Shown in pieces: positions 1-6,836 of a stretch of DNA of 8,403 nt. The position numbers were made by a program, and so were the translations under genes. The notes under the pieces were generated by a model. That model ran no database searches. It was not told where the DNA came from and was given only the letters and a program-made list of their open reading frames with translations. Where the stretch lies: assembly GCA_002869465.1 (NCBI GenBank), contig PKSW01000362.1:1-8403 (forward strand). The letters are read 5' to 3'. Source of the stretch: Marinilabiliales bacterium (GTDB taxonomy: Bacteria > Bacteroidota > Bacteroidia > Bacteroidales > F082). The number at the start of each line of letters is the position of its first letter. Position 1 is the stretch's first letter.

Positions 1-1
1 C

Positions 2-541
2 TCAATGGAACTGATCGAAAAATTGCAATTTGTGTTAAACGATGACTTTGTTCGGATTACCTACACCGAAGCCATTGACATTTTGCGTAATTCCAAACCC
101 AATAAGAAGAAAAAATTCCAATACCTGATCGAAGAATGGGGCGCCGACCTACAATCGGAACATGAACGATACCTGGTTGAAAAGCATTTTAAAAAGCCGA
201 TTATTCTTACTGATTACCCGAAAAGCATCAAAGCTTTTTACATGAAGCAAAATGATGATGGAAAAACAGTTCGGGCCATGGATGTGTTGTTCCCGCAAAT
301 AGGTGAGATAATTGGTGGTTCGCAAAGAGAAGAGGATTACGAAAAATTGTACACCCGAATGAAAGAAATGGATATTCCCGAAGAATCCATGTGGTGGTAC
401 CTGGAAACCCGTAAATTCGGCACCGTGCCTCATGCCGGTTTTGGATTGGGGTTTGAGCGGTTAATTCTGTTTTTGACAGGGATGGGCAATATCCGTGATG
501 TGATTCCATTTCCAAGAACCCCATTCAATCTTGAATTTTAA
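2..541 (+). CDS. asnS: Asparaginyl-tRNA synthetase, C-terminal part (5' end outside window)
   Basis: This is the C-terminal part, about 179 residues, of a class IIb aminoacyl-tRNA synthetase that charges tRNA-Asn with asparagine in the cytoplasm. The frame is open to the left edge, so the first Met at base 5 is internal; bacterial AsnRS is usually about 460-470 residues. Counting from that Met, the core catalytic segments are visible: the SEHERYL region (about 51-57), LTDYPK..KAFYMK (68-81), the MDVLFPQIGEIIGGSQRE block (92-109), and class II motif 3 as HAGFGLGFER (143-152), whose Arg contacts ATP. The protein ends in the typical IRDVIPFPRTP tail. AspRS shares parts of this core, but the exact spelling matches AsnRS. 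No clear terminator follows the TAA stop, so some read-through into rpoN is possible. Confidence 0.96.
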   Translation, partial: SMELIEKLQFVLNDDFVRITYTEAIDILRNSKPNKKKKFQYLIEEWGADLQSEHERYLVEKHFKKPIILTDYPKSIKAFYMKQNDDGKTVRAMDVLFPQIGEIIGGSQREEDYEKLYTRMKEMDIPEESMWWYLETRKFGTVPHAGFGLGFERLILFLTGMGNIRDVIPFPRTPFNLEF

Positions 542-649
542 TCTGAACTTTTTGAAGAGTATTTTTAAGCCAAAAAAAACAATTAGTTAAGTTTTATTTC
601 GGTCGTTTGAATTCGGTTAAAAAAATATGATTTTTAGCATTATCCAAAA

Positions 650-680
650 TTGTGCCATACCAAAATCTTTGTTACATTTG
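650..680 (+). promoter_or_regulatory. Bacteroidota-type promoter for rpoN
   Basis: The sequence contains TACATTTG at 673-680, a perfect match to the Bacteroidota -7 element TAnnTTTG. A TTG at 650-652 lies 20 bases upstream and fits the -33 element at normal spacing. The start codon of rpoN is 28 bases downstream, which gives a short leader. The rest of the 542-707 gap is A/T rich, and I see no hairpin or small gene in it. That this promoter drives rpoN (and the membrane-protein gene behind it) is inference from position. Confidence 0.6.
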
Positions 681-707
681 TAAGAACAGTAGTGGTGCAA
701 TTTTATT

Positions 708-2192
708 ATGTTAAATCAACGGTTACAACAAAAACTTTTACAAAAGCTCTCTCCGCAGCAAATTTTGCTGATGAAGCTGCTGCAAGTACCTGCTGTTGGT
801 TTGGAGCAAAGAATAAAACAGGAGATTGAAGAGAATCCTGCTTTGGAAGTGGAGAACGAGGAGGCTGAAGAACAGAGCAGGGACGAAGATCAGGATAAAG
901 AAGAAGATGAGGATTATGATGGAGATGACGAAATTACCGTTGACAAAGAGGAAGAATTCAGCCTGGATGATTATATGCAGGATGAAGATGATACGCCTCT
1001 TTATAAGCTAAAAACAAATAATTATAGCGCTGATGACGAACACCGGGAAATGCCGGTTGTGTCAAGTTTCAGTTTTCACGAAATTTTAACCCAACAGTTA
1101 GGCCTCAGGCATCTGGGCGAGCATAAGTTCAAAATAGGACAATACATTATTGGCAATATTGACGATTCGGGTTATTTGGAACGGTCGACAGACTCTATTG
1201 TTGACGACCTGGCTTTTACACAAAATTTTACAGCTACGAAAAAGGAAGTGGAAGAGATTTTAGGCGTTATTCAGGAACTTGACCCGGCAGGCGTAGGTGC
1301 TAGGAATCTGCAGGAATGTTTATTGATCCAATTGCGTCGAAAACAAAAGGAATTGCCCAGTGCCAGGATCGAACTTGCGATAAAAATCATCAACCGTTTC
1401 TTTAATGAATTTACGAAAAAGCATTACAGTAAAATAATGAAAAGAGCTGAGATCAGCGAAGAACAATTGAAAGAAGCCATTGATGAAATACTGACATTAA
1501 ATCCGAAACCAGGCAATTCACTAAGTGAATCTACCAAAACCAATCATTATATCATTCCTGATTTTACCATAAGAAATACAAGCGGAACCCTTGAATTATC
1601 ATTGAATTCTTGGAATACACCCGATTTGAGGGTGAGTTCAACCTATGCCGGAATGATCAACGACCTAAGCAAGCAAAAACGAAGTAAAAAACAACGCGAA
1701 GCCTATTCTTTTATCAAACAAAAAGTGGATTCAGCCAAATGGTTTATTGAGGCCATCAGGCAGCGGCAAAATACGCTGTATACAACCATGGAAGCCATCA
1801 TGAATTACCAGTATGAATACTTTAAAACCGGTGATGAAACGCTTCTTAAGCCAATGATATTGAAAGATATAGCAGAAATGGTGCATTTGGATATTTCTAC
1901 CATTTCAAGGGTCGCCAACAGCAAATATGTACAAACCGCTTTTGGAACTTTCCTTTTAAAAAGTTTCTTCTCCGAATCGATGCAAAATGATGATGGCGAG
2001 GAGGTTTCAACCCGTGAAATCAAAACCATCCTCAAACAGATCATTGAAGCGGAGGACAAAGCAAAACCATTAACTGATGAACACCTGACCAAATTGCTGA
2101 AAGAAAAAGGTTATCCCATCGCCAGGCGAACGGTTGCCAAATACCGCGAACAACTGTCTATTCCCGTTGCGAGGCTCAGAAAAGAATTATAG
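708..2192 (+). CDS. rpoN: RNA polymerase sigma-54 factor RpoN
   Basis: This is the alternative sigma factor that directs RNA polymerase to -24/-12 promoters and needs an AAA+ enhancer-binding activator to open them. All regions are present in its 494 residues. Region I (about 1-48) is Gln/Leu rich and ends in EIEENPALE. Region II (about 48-98) is a long, very acidic linker. The core-binding domain includes DPAGVGARNLQECL (192-205) and LNPKPG (264-269). The helix-turn-helix region lies around 384-407, and the RpoN box ARRTVAKYRE (472-481) is intact and reads the -24 element. Length is normal for the family. The start at 708 is supported by the MLNQRLQQKL opening and by the promoter just upstream. 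No activator gene or clear -24/-12 promoter is seen in this window, so its targets are elsewhere. Confidence 0.98.
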   Translation: MLNQRLQQKLLQKLSPQQILLMKLLQVPAVGLEQRIKQEIEENPALEVENEEAEEQSRDEDQDKEEDEDYDGDDEITVDKEEEFSLDDYMQDEDDTPLYKLKTNNYSADDEHREMPVVSSFSFHEILTQQLGLRHLGEHKFKIGQYIIGNIDDSGYLERSTDSIVDDLAFTQNFTATKKEVEEILGVIQELDPAGVGARNLQECLLIQLRRKQKELPSARIELAIKIINRFFNEFTKKHYSKIMKRAEISEEQLKEAIDEILTLNPKPGNSLSESTKTNHYIIPDFTIRNTSGTLELSLNSWNTPDLRVSSTYAGMINDLSKQKRSKKQREAYSFIKQKVDSAKWFIEAIRQRQNTLYTTMEAIMNYQYEYFKTGDETLLKPMILKDIAEMVHLDISTISRVANSKYVQTAFGTFLLKSFFSESMQNDDGEEVSTREIKTILKQIIEAEDKAKPLTDEHLTKLLKEKGYPIARRTVAKYREQLSIPVARLRKEL

Positions 2193-2195
2193 CTG

Positions 2196-2810
2196 ATGGG
2201 TAGTAAAACAGCCAAACTCATTTCCATACTATTTCATCCGCTTTTAATACCCACATATGCGATATTGATCCTGTTCAATATCAATAGCCATTATATGCAT
2301 GTGCTGCCTTTTAAATACAAATTTATTTTACTGGTTTTCGTTTTTATATTCACTTTCCTTTTACCGGCCGTTTCCATGTTTTTTATGGTAAAATTGAAAT
2401 TGGTGGAAAGTATTGAGATGCATTCGAGCAGAGATAGGTCTATTCCCCTGATTATCGTGGCCCTCTTTTTTTATGCAACATATCATATTTTTCGTGAATT
2501 GCCTGTAAATACAATTTTCACCATGTTTATGCTGGGAGCGACTGTATTGGTTTTATTGAGTTTACTGATTAATTATTTTTTTAAAATATCACTCCATATG
2601 ATGGCTTTGGGAGGATTATTAGCCACTTTTATCGGGTTTTCATTTCTCATTCATCAGGATATTCGCTTGTATATCTTGCTCATCATTCTCGTAACTGGCA
2701 TAACTGGTTCGGCGCGTCTGAAACTAAATGCACACACACCTTCACAAGTATACGCTGGTTTTATATTAGGCGTAATTTCTATGCTTGGGATATTCTATTT
2801 TTTTATATAA
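2196..2810 (+). CDS. Polytopic membrane protein, PAP2-phosphatase-like but with a degenerate active site
   Basis: This is a 204-residue hydrophobic protein with about six or seven predicted membrane segments (roughly 9-28, 42-65, 83-99, 105-128, 135-152, 156-172, 186-203). The end of the chain, R174-x5-H180-x3-Q184 followed by VYAGFILG, resembles motif C3 of PAP2 lipid phosphatases (SR-x5-H-x3-D), but the final acid is Gln. KISLH (130-134) sits where motif C2 (PSGH) is expected. RDRSIP (79-84) sits near the place of C1, but the usual KX6RP is not intact. PAP2 enzymes dephosphorylate lipid phosphates such as phosphatidate or undecaprenyl diphosphate; whether this one is active is doubtful. It starts 3 bases after the rpoN stop, so the two are almost certainly cotranscribed. 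The family call is moderate; a non-enzymatic membrane role is possible. Confidence 0.72.
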   Translation: MGSKTAKLISILFHPLLIPTYAILILFNINSHYMHVLPFKYKFILLVFVFIFTFLLPAVSMFFMVKLKLVESIEMHSSRDRSIPLIIVALFFYATYHIFRELPVNTIFTMFMLGATVLVLLSLLINYFFKISLHMMALGGLLATFIGFSFLIHQDIRLYILLIILVTGITGSARLKLNAHTPSQVYAGFILGVISMLGIFYFFI

Positions 2811-2837
2811 AAAAACCTGGCTTAATATAGCCAGGTT
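2809..2837 (-). terminator. Rho-independent terminator shared by convergent genes (strongest for etfA)
   Basis: A perfect 9-bp stem, AACCTGGCT (2814-2822) with AGCCAGGTT (2829-2837), closes a 6-base loop. On the minus strand the stem is followed by seven T residues (complement of A2809-A2815), which is a textbook terminator for etfA, whose stop is at 2864. On the + strand it lies right after the stop of the membrane-protein gene but has only a weak T run (TTAATAAAAT), so it would work less well in that direction. Confidence 0.88.
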
Positions 2838-2863
2838 AATAAAATATTTCTTTAAAAAGGTTT

Positions 2864-3832
2864 TTAGCTTTTTATCGTCTTTATTTCTTCGGTTAATTGT
2901 GGAATAACTTTGAAGAGATCGCCAACAATACCATAATCGGCAGCTTCAAAAATCGGTGCTTCAGCATCTTTATTCACCGCCACAATGATTTTTGAAGAAT
3001 TTACTCCACCCAGGTGTTGGATAGCACCTGAAATTCCGAATGCGAAATAAAGATTCGGTGCAATAATTTTCCCGGTCTGTCCTACATGTTCCTCATGACC
3101 GCGCCAACCTTCGTCGGAAACAGGTCGTGAGCAAGCCATACCTGCCCCTAGCACATCTGCCAACTCTTCTAATATGCCCCAGTTTTCAGGTCCTTTGAAA
3201 CCACGTCCACCTGAAACAACAATTTCCGCATCGGTAAGAAGCACTTTGCCCGTTACCTTGTTTGTTTCATTCACTGTAGTTGAGAAAACATCGTCTGAAA
3301 CACCCGCATCAAATGATTCGATAACGGCTTTGTTGTCTGTTTCGATCAGCTCAAAAGAGTTTTGTGCCAGTGTTAATATTTTAATATCCGCATGAATCTG
3401 GATATTGGCAAACGCTTTCCCGGTAAAAACTTTCTTTTTCACAACAAAGGGGTCAACATTTTCAGGTAATGCCGTAACGCCGGTAACCATCCCGCCTTTA
3501 AGTTTTACTGAAACCCTGGGTGCAATAGCTTTGCCTAGGTTATTATGAGCGAAAACAACTGCTTTTGATCCTTCTGATTTGGCTGCGTTGGCTACTGCCA
3601 GCGCAAGGGCTTTATTATCTAAACTGTCAAAGCGGGCATCGGCAACATTTAATATTTTAGAAGCGCCATAATTCCCCAGTTTTTTTAATTCTTCATCGGC
3701 TACTTTACCTATTGAAAGGACTGTTACCGTGGTGCTTAATTCGTTGGCCAGTGCTTTGGCATAGGATACGAGTTCAAAACTTAATTTTTTGAATTTGCCA
3801 TCCCAGTTTTCTGTATATACTAATATTGACAT
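2864..3832 (-). CDS. etfA: Electron transfer flavoprotein, alpha subunit
   Basis: This is the FAD-binding subunit of the ETF heterodimer, which takes electrons from acyl-CoA and related dehydrogenases and passes them on, classically to an ETF:quinone oxidoreductase. It is 322 residues, a usual length. The N-terminal nucleotide-fold domain (about 1-190) is followed by the FAD domain. FAD-site motifs are intact: SGGRG (207-211), SRP..D (235-240), GQTGK (251-255), and the ETF-alpha signature region LYFAFGISGAIQH (261-273) with VNKD (286-289). The start at 3832 gives the typical MSILVYTE opening. The gene follows etfB by a 25-base gap and is the last of the acyl-CoA dehydrogenase-etfB-etfA unit, ending at a strong terminator. 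There is no N-terminal ferredoxin extension of the kind some bifurcating EtfA proteins carry. Confidence 0.97.
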   Translation of the reverse strand: MSILVYTENWDGKFKKLSFELVSYAKALANELSTTVTVLSIGKVADEELKKLGNYGASKILNVADARFDSLDNKALALAVANAAKSEGSKAVVFAHNNLGKAIAPRVSVKLKGGMVTGVTALPENVDPFVVKKKVFTGKAFANIQIHADIKILTLAQNSFELIETDNKAVIESFDAGVSDDVFSTTVNETNKVTGKVLLTDAEIVVSGGRGFKGPENWGILEELADVLGAGMACSRPVSDEGWRGHEEHVGQTGKIIAPNLYFAFGISGAIQHLGGVNSSKIIVAVNKDAEAPIFEAADYGIVGDLFKVIPQLTEEIKTIKS

Positions 3833-3857
3833 AGTTTCATTTTTTCAAGTGAATAAT

Positions 3858-4595
3858 TTAAAATGCTTTGGCTTCTTCCTGAAGTAAGCGAACCAGTTCC
3901 TTCACATTATCTTCGTCAACCATTTTGCATGCTGCTTTGGGGGGAGGAAGCTCAAAATTTACATAGGATGTTTTTTCGCCGGCTTCAACAGCAGGAAGAA
4001 CTGTTAATGGTTTCTTACGGGCCATCATGATGCCGCGCATGGCCGGAATCCTGGGGTCAATTGCGATACCTTTCTGAACGATGGTTACCACTGGTGTTTT
4101 AACAGAAATTTTTTGCTGTCCACCGTCAATTTCACGTGTGAGTGATAATTGTCCATTTTCAATGTTCATTCCCGAAACGGCAGATACGGAATTGAAATTG
4201 AGAAGTTCGGCTAGCATACCTCCTACAGCAGAGCCATTGTAGTCGGATGCTTCAATCCCCACCATGATCACGTCAAAGTCTTTGGCAATTTGTGCCAGTT
4301 GCGATGCAACATAGAATGCATCTTTGGGTGTTGTGTCGATTCGAATGGCATCATCGGCACCAACGGCAAGTGCTTTACGCAGCGTGGGTTCTGTAATACT
4401 TTCACCAACATTAGCTACTGTAATTGTTTCCACACCTCCAGCTTCTTTCAATTCAACAGCACGGGTCAATGCCAGCTCGTCCCATGGGTTGATGATCCAT
4501 TGCACACCGGAGGTATCAAAGGCTTTATTGTTATCAACGAACCTTATTTTTGTAGTGGTATCAGGCACGTTACTGATTAATACAAGAATTTTCAT
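3858..4595 (-). CDS. etfB: Electron transfer flavoprotein, beta subunit
   Basis: This is the partner of EtfA. It is 245 residues, normal for the family. The opening MKILVLISNVPDT, the INPWDELAL segment (35-43), LRKALAVGADDAIRI (72-86) and the REIDGG region (154-159), which corresponds to the ETF-beta signature, are all visible. The stretch IMMARKKPL (189-197) aligns with the loop that docks on acyl-CoA dehydrogenases in characterised ETFs. At 113-125 the protein reads GIEASDYNGSAVG. This is not the DGDTAQVGP type associated with bifurcating, two-FAD ETFs, which argues for an ordinary ETF binding AMP here, but that reading is an inference from a single motif. The gene sits between the acyl-CoA dehydrogenase (23-base gap) and etfA, and the three are likely one transcript. 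Confidence 0.96.
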   Translation of the reverse strand: MKILVLISNVPDTTTKIRFVDNNKAFDTSGVQWIINPWDELALTRAVELKEAGGVETITVANVGESITEPTLRKALAVGADDAIRIDTTPKDAFYVASQLAQIAKDFDVIMVGIEASDYNGSAVGGMLAELLNFNSVSAVSGMNIENGQLSLTREIDGGQQKISVKTPVVTIVQKGIAIDPRIPAMRGIMMARKKPLTVLPAVEAGEKTSYVNFELPPPKAACKMVDEDNVKELVRLLQEEAKAF

Positions 4596-4618
4596 ATCAA
4601 AATATATTAGTTATTGTT

Positions 4619-5761
4619 TTATTCTCTTAATAATGAACGGGAAATGACAATTTTTTGCACTTCTGAAGTACCCTCATAAATTTGAGTTAGTTTGGCCTCA
4701 CGCATCAGCCTTTCTACATGGTATTCTTTCACATAACCATAACCTCCATGAATTTGAACTGCCTCGGTTGTCACCTCCATCGCGATATCAGAAGCATATA
4801 ATTTAGCCATAGCACTTTCAAAGGCAAAAGGTTTATTATGGTCTTTTAACCAAGCCGCTTTGAGGCATAAATTACGGGCATTTTCAATTTTTACCGCCAT
4901 ATCTGCCAGTTTGAATGCGATGGCCTGATGGTTGGCGATCTCGGTTCCAAAAGCCTTTCTTTCTTTGGAATAAGCCAGCGCCCGTTCAAATGCACCGGAA
5001 GCAATACCCAGTGCCTGTGATGCAATTCCAATCCGGCCTGCTTCAAGGGCTTTCATGGCAAATTTATAGCCAAACCCATCTTCACCAATTTTATTTTCTT
5101 TGGGCACCTTTACATCACTAAACATCACCGAATGGGTATCAGAGCTTCGCATCCCCATTTTATCTTCATGGGGCCCCAAAGTTATACCAGGGGAATTTCT
5201 TTCCACGATGAAAGCATTAATACCGCGGTATCCCTTATCAGGATATGTTTGAGCCATTACAATATATGTGGTTGCTGAGTTGCCACTCGTGATCCAGTTT
5301 TTGGTGCCATTCAGCAGGTAATGATCACCCATATCTTCTGCCCTGGTGTGTTGGTGCATGGCATCGGAACCGGCTTCAGGTTCTGATAAAAGAAAAGCAC
5401 CAATATGTTCGCCTCGGGCTAAAGGCTTCAGGTATTTCTCCTTTTGTGCTTCTGTTCCAAATTTTTGAAGTCCGTAACATACCAGCGAGTTGTTTACCGA
5501 AATGATAACACTGGTGGAAGAATCTATTTTAGAAAGCTCTTCCATCGCCAGCACATATGAAACTGTGTCCATGCCACTGCCGTCATATTTTGGGTCGACC
5601 ATCATGCCCATGAAACCCAGTTCAGCCAGATTTTTTATGTGCCTTGTGGGGAACTCTGCCTTGGCATCGCGTTCTAAAACATCCTGAATTAATTCTCTTT
5701 CGGCGTAATCTTTGGCTGCCTGTTTGATCATTAATTGTTCTTCTGTGAACTCAAAATTCAT
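4619..5761 (-). CDS. Acyl-CoA dehydrogenase (short-chain/butyryl-CoA type)
   Basis: This is an FAD enzyme that introduces the alpha-beta double bond into an acyl-CoA thioester and hands its electrons to ETF. At 380 residues it has the full length of the tetrameric ACAD family. Both family signatures are present: GAFLLSEPEAGSD (121-133) and QIHGGYGYVKEYHVERLMRE (336-355). The catalytic base is Glu363 in YEGTSEVQ (362-369), the position used by short- and medium-chain enzymes rather than the isovaleryl/long-chain position. FAD-contact regions NWITSG (155-160) and RKAFG (268-272) are intact. The adjacent etfB and etfA supply its electron acceptor. Chain-length preference cannot be read safely from sequence; short-chain acyl-CoA is most likely. 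A reductive role (crotonyl-CoA to butyryl-CoA) is possible if the ETF is bifurcating. Confidence 0.95.
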   Translation of the reverse strand: MNFEFTEEQLMIKQAAKDYAERELIQDVLERDAKAEFPTRHIKNLAELGFMGMMVDPKYDGSGMDTVSYVLAMEELSKIDSSTSVIISVNNSLVCYGLQKFGTEAQKEKYLKPLARGEHIGAFLLSEPEAGSDAMHQHTRAEDMGDHYLLNGTKNWITSGNSATTYIVMAQTYPDKGYRGINAFIVERNSPGITLGPHEDKMGMRSSDTHSVMFSDVKVPKENKIGEDGFGYKFAMKALEAGRIGIASQALGIASGAFERALAYSKERKAFGTEIANHQAIAFKLADMAVKIENARNLCLKAAWLKDHNKPFAFESAMAKLYASDIAMEVTTEAVQIHGGYGYVKEYHVERLMREAKLTQIYEGTSEVQKIVISRSLLRE

Positions 5762-5804
5762 AATTATTTGATAATTAGTGAAATGTAAAATTTATGAAGC
5801 TTAA

Positions 5805-5835
5805 CAAAGTTAGGAAAATATTTGAAAGAATCTAA
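5805..5835 (-). promoter_or_regulatory. Bacteroidota-type promoter for the acyl-CoA dehydrogenase-etfB-etfA operon
   Basis: Read on the minus strand, 5812-5805 is TAACTTTG, a perfect TAnnTTTG -7 element. A TTAG at 5835-5832 lies 19 bases upstream as a weak -33 candidate (TTTG expected). The -7 element is 43 bases upstream of the dehydrogenase start at 5761, so a normal short leader would result. It lies in the 81-base gap after the FabK-like gene, which suggests that the ETF operon starts here. Confidence 0.5.
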
Positions 5836-5842
5836 TGATATT

Positions 5843-6787
5843 TCAGAGTTTTAGTCCGCTAAGATTATTTGAGGTTTCATTAAATTCTGCAACCAACTTC
5901 TTCATGATTTTTTCAACAGGCTCAATGGAGTCAATCATAGAAGAAACCTGGCCAATTTCAAGTTCACCCACTGAAGTGTCGCCTTCAAACATACCTTTTT
6001 TGGCACGGCCTCTGTCGAGTAATTTGATAAGTTCTTCTTTGGTAGCTCCAGATTTTTCTAATTGTTGCACCTGTTGTAAAAATTCATTTTTTATTAATCT
6101 CACTGGAACAACTTGTTTCAGGGCCAGCAGGGTATCTCCATCGCCTGCCTCAACAATAGCATTCAGAAAATTTGGATGTGCTGACGATTCAACAGAAGCT
6201 GCGAAACGGCTGCCGATTTGCACACCATCAGCTCCTAATGCCATGGCAGCGTAAATTGCTTGTCCCGAAGCAATCCCTCCGGCGGCAATCAATGGAGTTT
6301 CTGTAATTTTCTTGATCATGGGAATGAGCACCAGAGTGGTTGTTTCTTCAATTCCATTATGACCTCCTGCCTCAAAACCTTCAGCAACAATGGCATCCAC
6401 GCCTGCTTCAACGGCTTTCAAAGCAAATTTTTTATTGGCAACCACATGCACAACGGTTACGCCATTTTCTTTCAGCAGTGATGTGTATTTAGCGGGATTG
6501 CCAGCTGAAGTAAAAACTATTTTCACACCTTCTTTTAGAACGATAGAAACAATTTCGTCCGTTTGTGGATAAAGTAATGGAATGTTGACTCCAAATGGTT
6601 TATTGGTAGCTGCTTTGCACTTTTTAATATGTTCTTCGGCTACTTCAGGATACATGGAACCTGTTCCAATCAGGCCCAATCCTCCTGCATTACTTACTGC
6701 AGAAGCCAATTTCCAGCCGCTGCACCAGATCATACCACCCTGAATGATGGGGTATTGGATGTTGAATAATTTGTTTATTCTATTCAT
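5843..6787 (-). CDS. FabK-like enoyl-ACP reductase / nitronate monooxygenase family flavoprotein
   Basis: This is a 314-residue FMN-dependent TIM-barrel protein of the 2-nitropropane dioxygenase superfamily. Visible motifs in order: YPIIQGGM (12-19), VSNAGGLGLIGTG (31-43), KPFGVNIPLL (63-72), AEGFEAGGHNG (135-145) with His143 at the position of the functional FabK histidine, the phosphate-binding IAAGGIASG (167-175) and ALGADGVQIGSRF (183-195). The stretch from KPFGVNIPLL through SSAHPNF and the C-terminal VGELEIGQVSSMID region resemble FabK more closely than fungal-type nitronate monooxygenases. The product could therefore be a fatty-acid enoyl reductase, but nitronate oxidation is an equal possibility by sequence alone. 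It lies downstream of elbB with a 49-base gap and no obvious promoter, so it may be cotranscribed with elbB. Its stop codon is TGA, at the usual length. Confidence 0.9.
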   Translation of the reverse strand: MNRINKLFNIQYPIIQGGMIWCSGWKLASAVSNAGGLGLIGTGSMYPEVAEEHIKKCKAATNKPFGVNIPLLYPQTDEIVSIVLKEGVKIVFTSAGNPAKYTSLLKENGVTVVHVVANKKFALKAVEAGVDAIVAEGFEAGGHNGIEETTTLVLIPMIKKITETPLIAAGGIASGQAIYAAMALGADGVQIGSRFAASVESSAHPNFLNAIVEAGDGDTLLALKQVVPVRLIKNEFLQQVQQLEKSGATKEELIKLLDRGRAKKGMFEGDTSVGELEIGQVSSMIDSIEPVEKIMKKLVAEFNETSNNLSGLKL

Positions 6788-6802
6788 AGTTTTAAGTAAG
6801 AT

Positions 6803-6830
6803 GAGATTCTTCGCGATGCTCAGAATGACA
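6803..6830. repeat. Small imperfect palindrome, REP-like intergenic element
   Basis: The bases ATTCTTCGC at 6806-6814 and GCTCAGAAT at 6818-6826 form an imperfect hairpin (five pairs, two mismatches, two pairs) with a GAT loop. The flanked form, GAGATTCTTCGC..GCTCAGAATGACA, is of a kind I recognise as a dispersed intergenic repeat in several phyla. It fills much of the 49-base gap between elbB and the FabK-like gene and is transcribed if the two are cotranscribed. Only one copy is present here, so its repeat status rests on recognition. Confidence 0.6.
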
Positions 6831-6836
6831 ACGGTG

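Noticed and set aside
542..707. Possible terminator or small RNA after asnS
   Set aside because: The gap is A/T rich with T runs but has no stable inverted repeat before them. Only the rpoN promoter can be supported.
826..1011. Basic 61-codon frame inside rpoN
   Set aside because: It is the +1 reading of the acidic, A/G-rich linker of rpoN. Lys/Arg/Met-rich composition is the expected artefact.
4290..4647. Two + strand open frames opposite etfB
   Set aside because: Cys/Ser-rich translations with no family features, antisense to a well-supported etfB. They are shadows.
5835..6254. 139-codon open frame on the + strand
   Set aside because: It lies opposite the FabK-like gene, whose motifs are clear. 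Its translation is Ser/Pro/Thr-rich with no recognisable domain, as expected from antisense of a coding strand.
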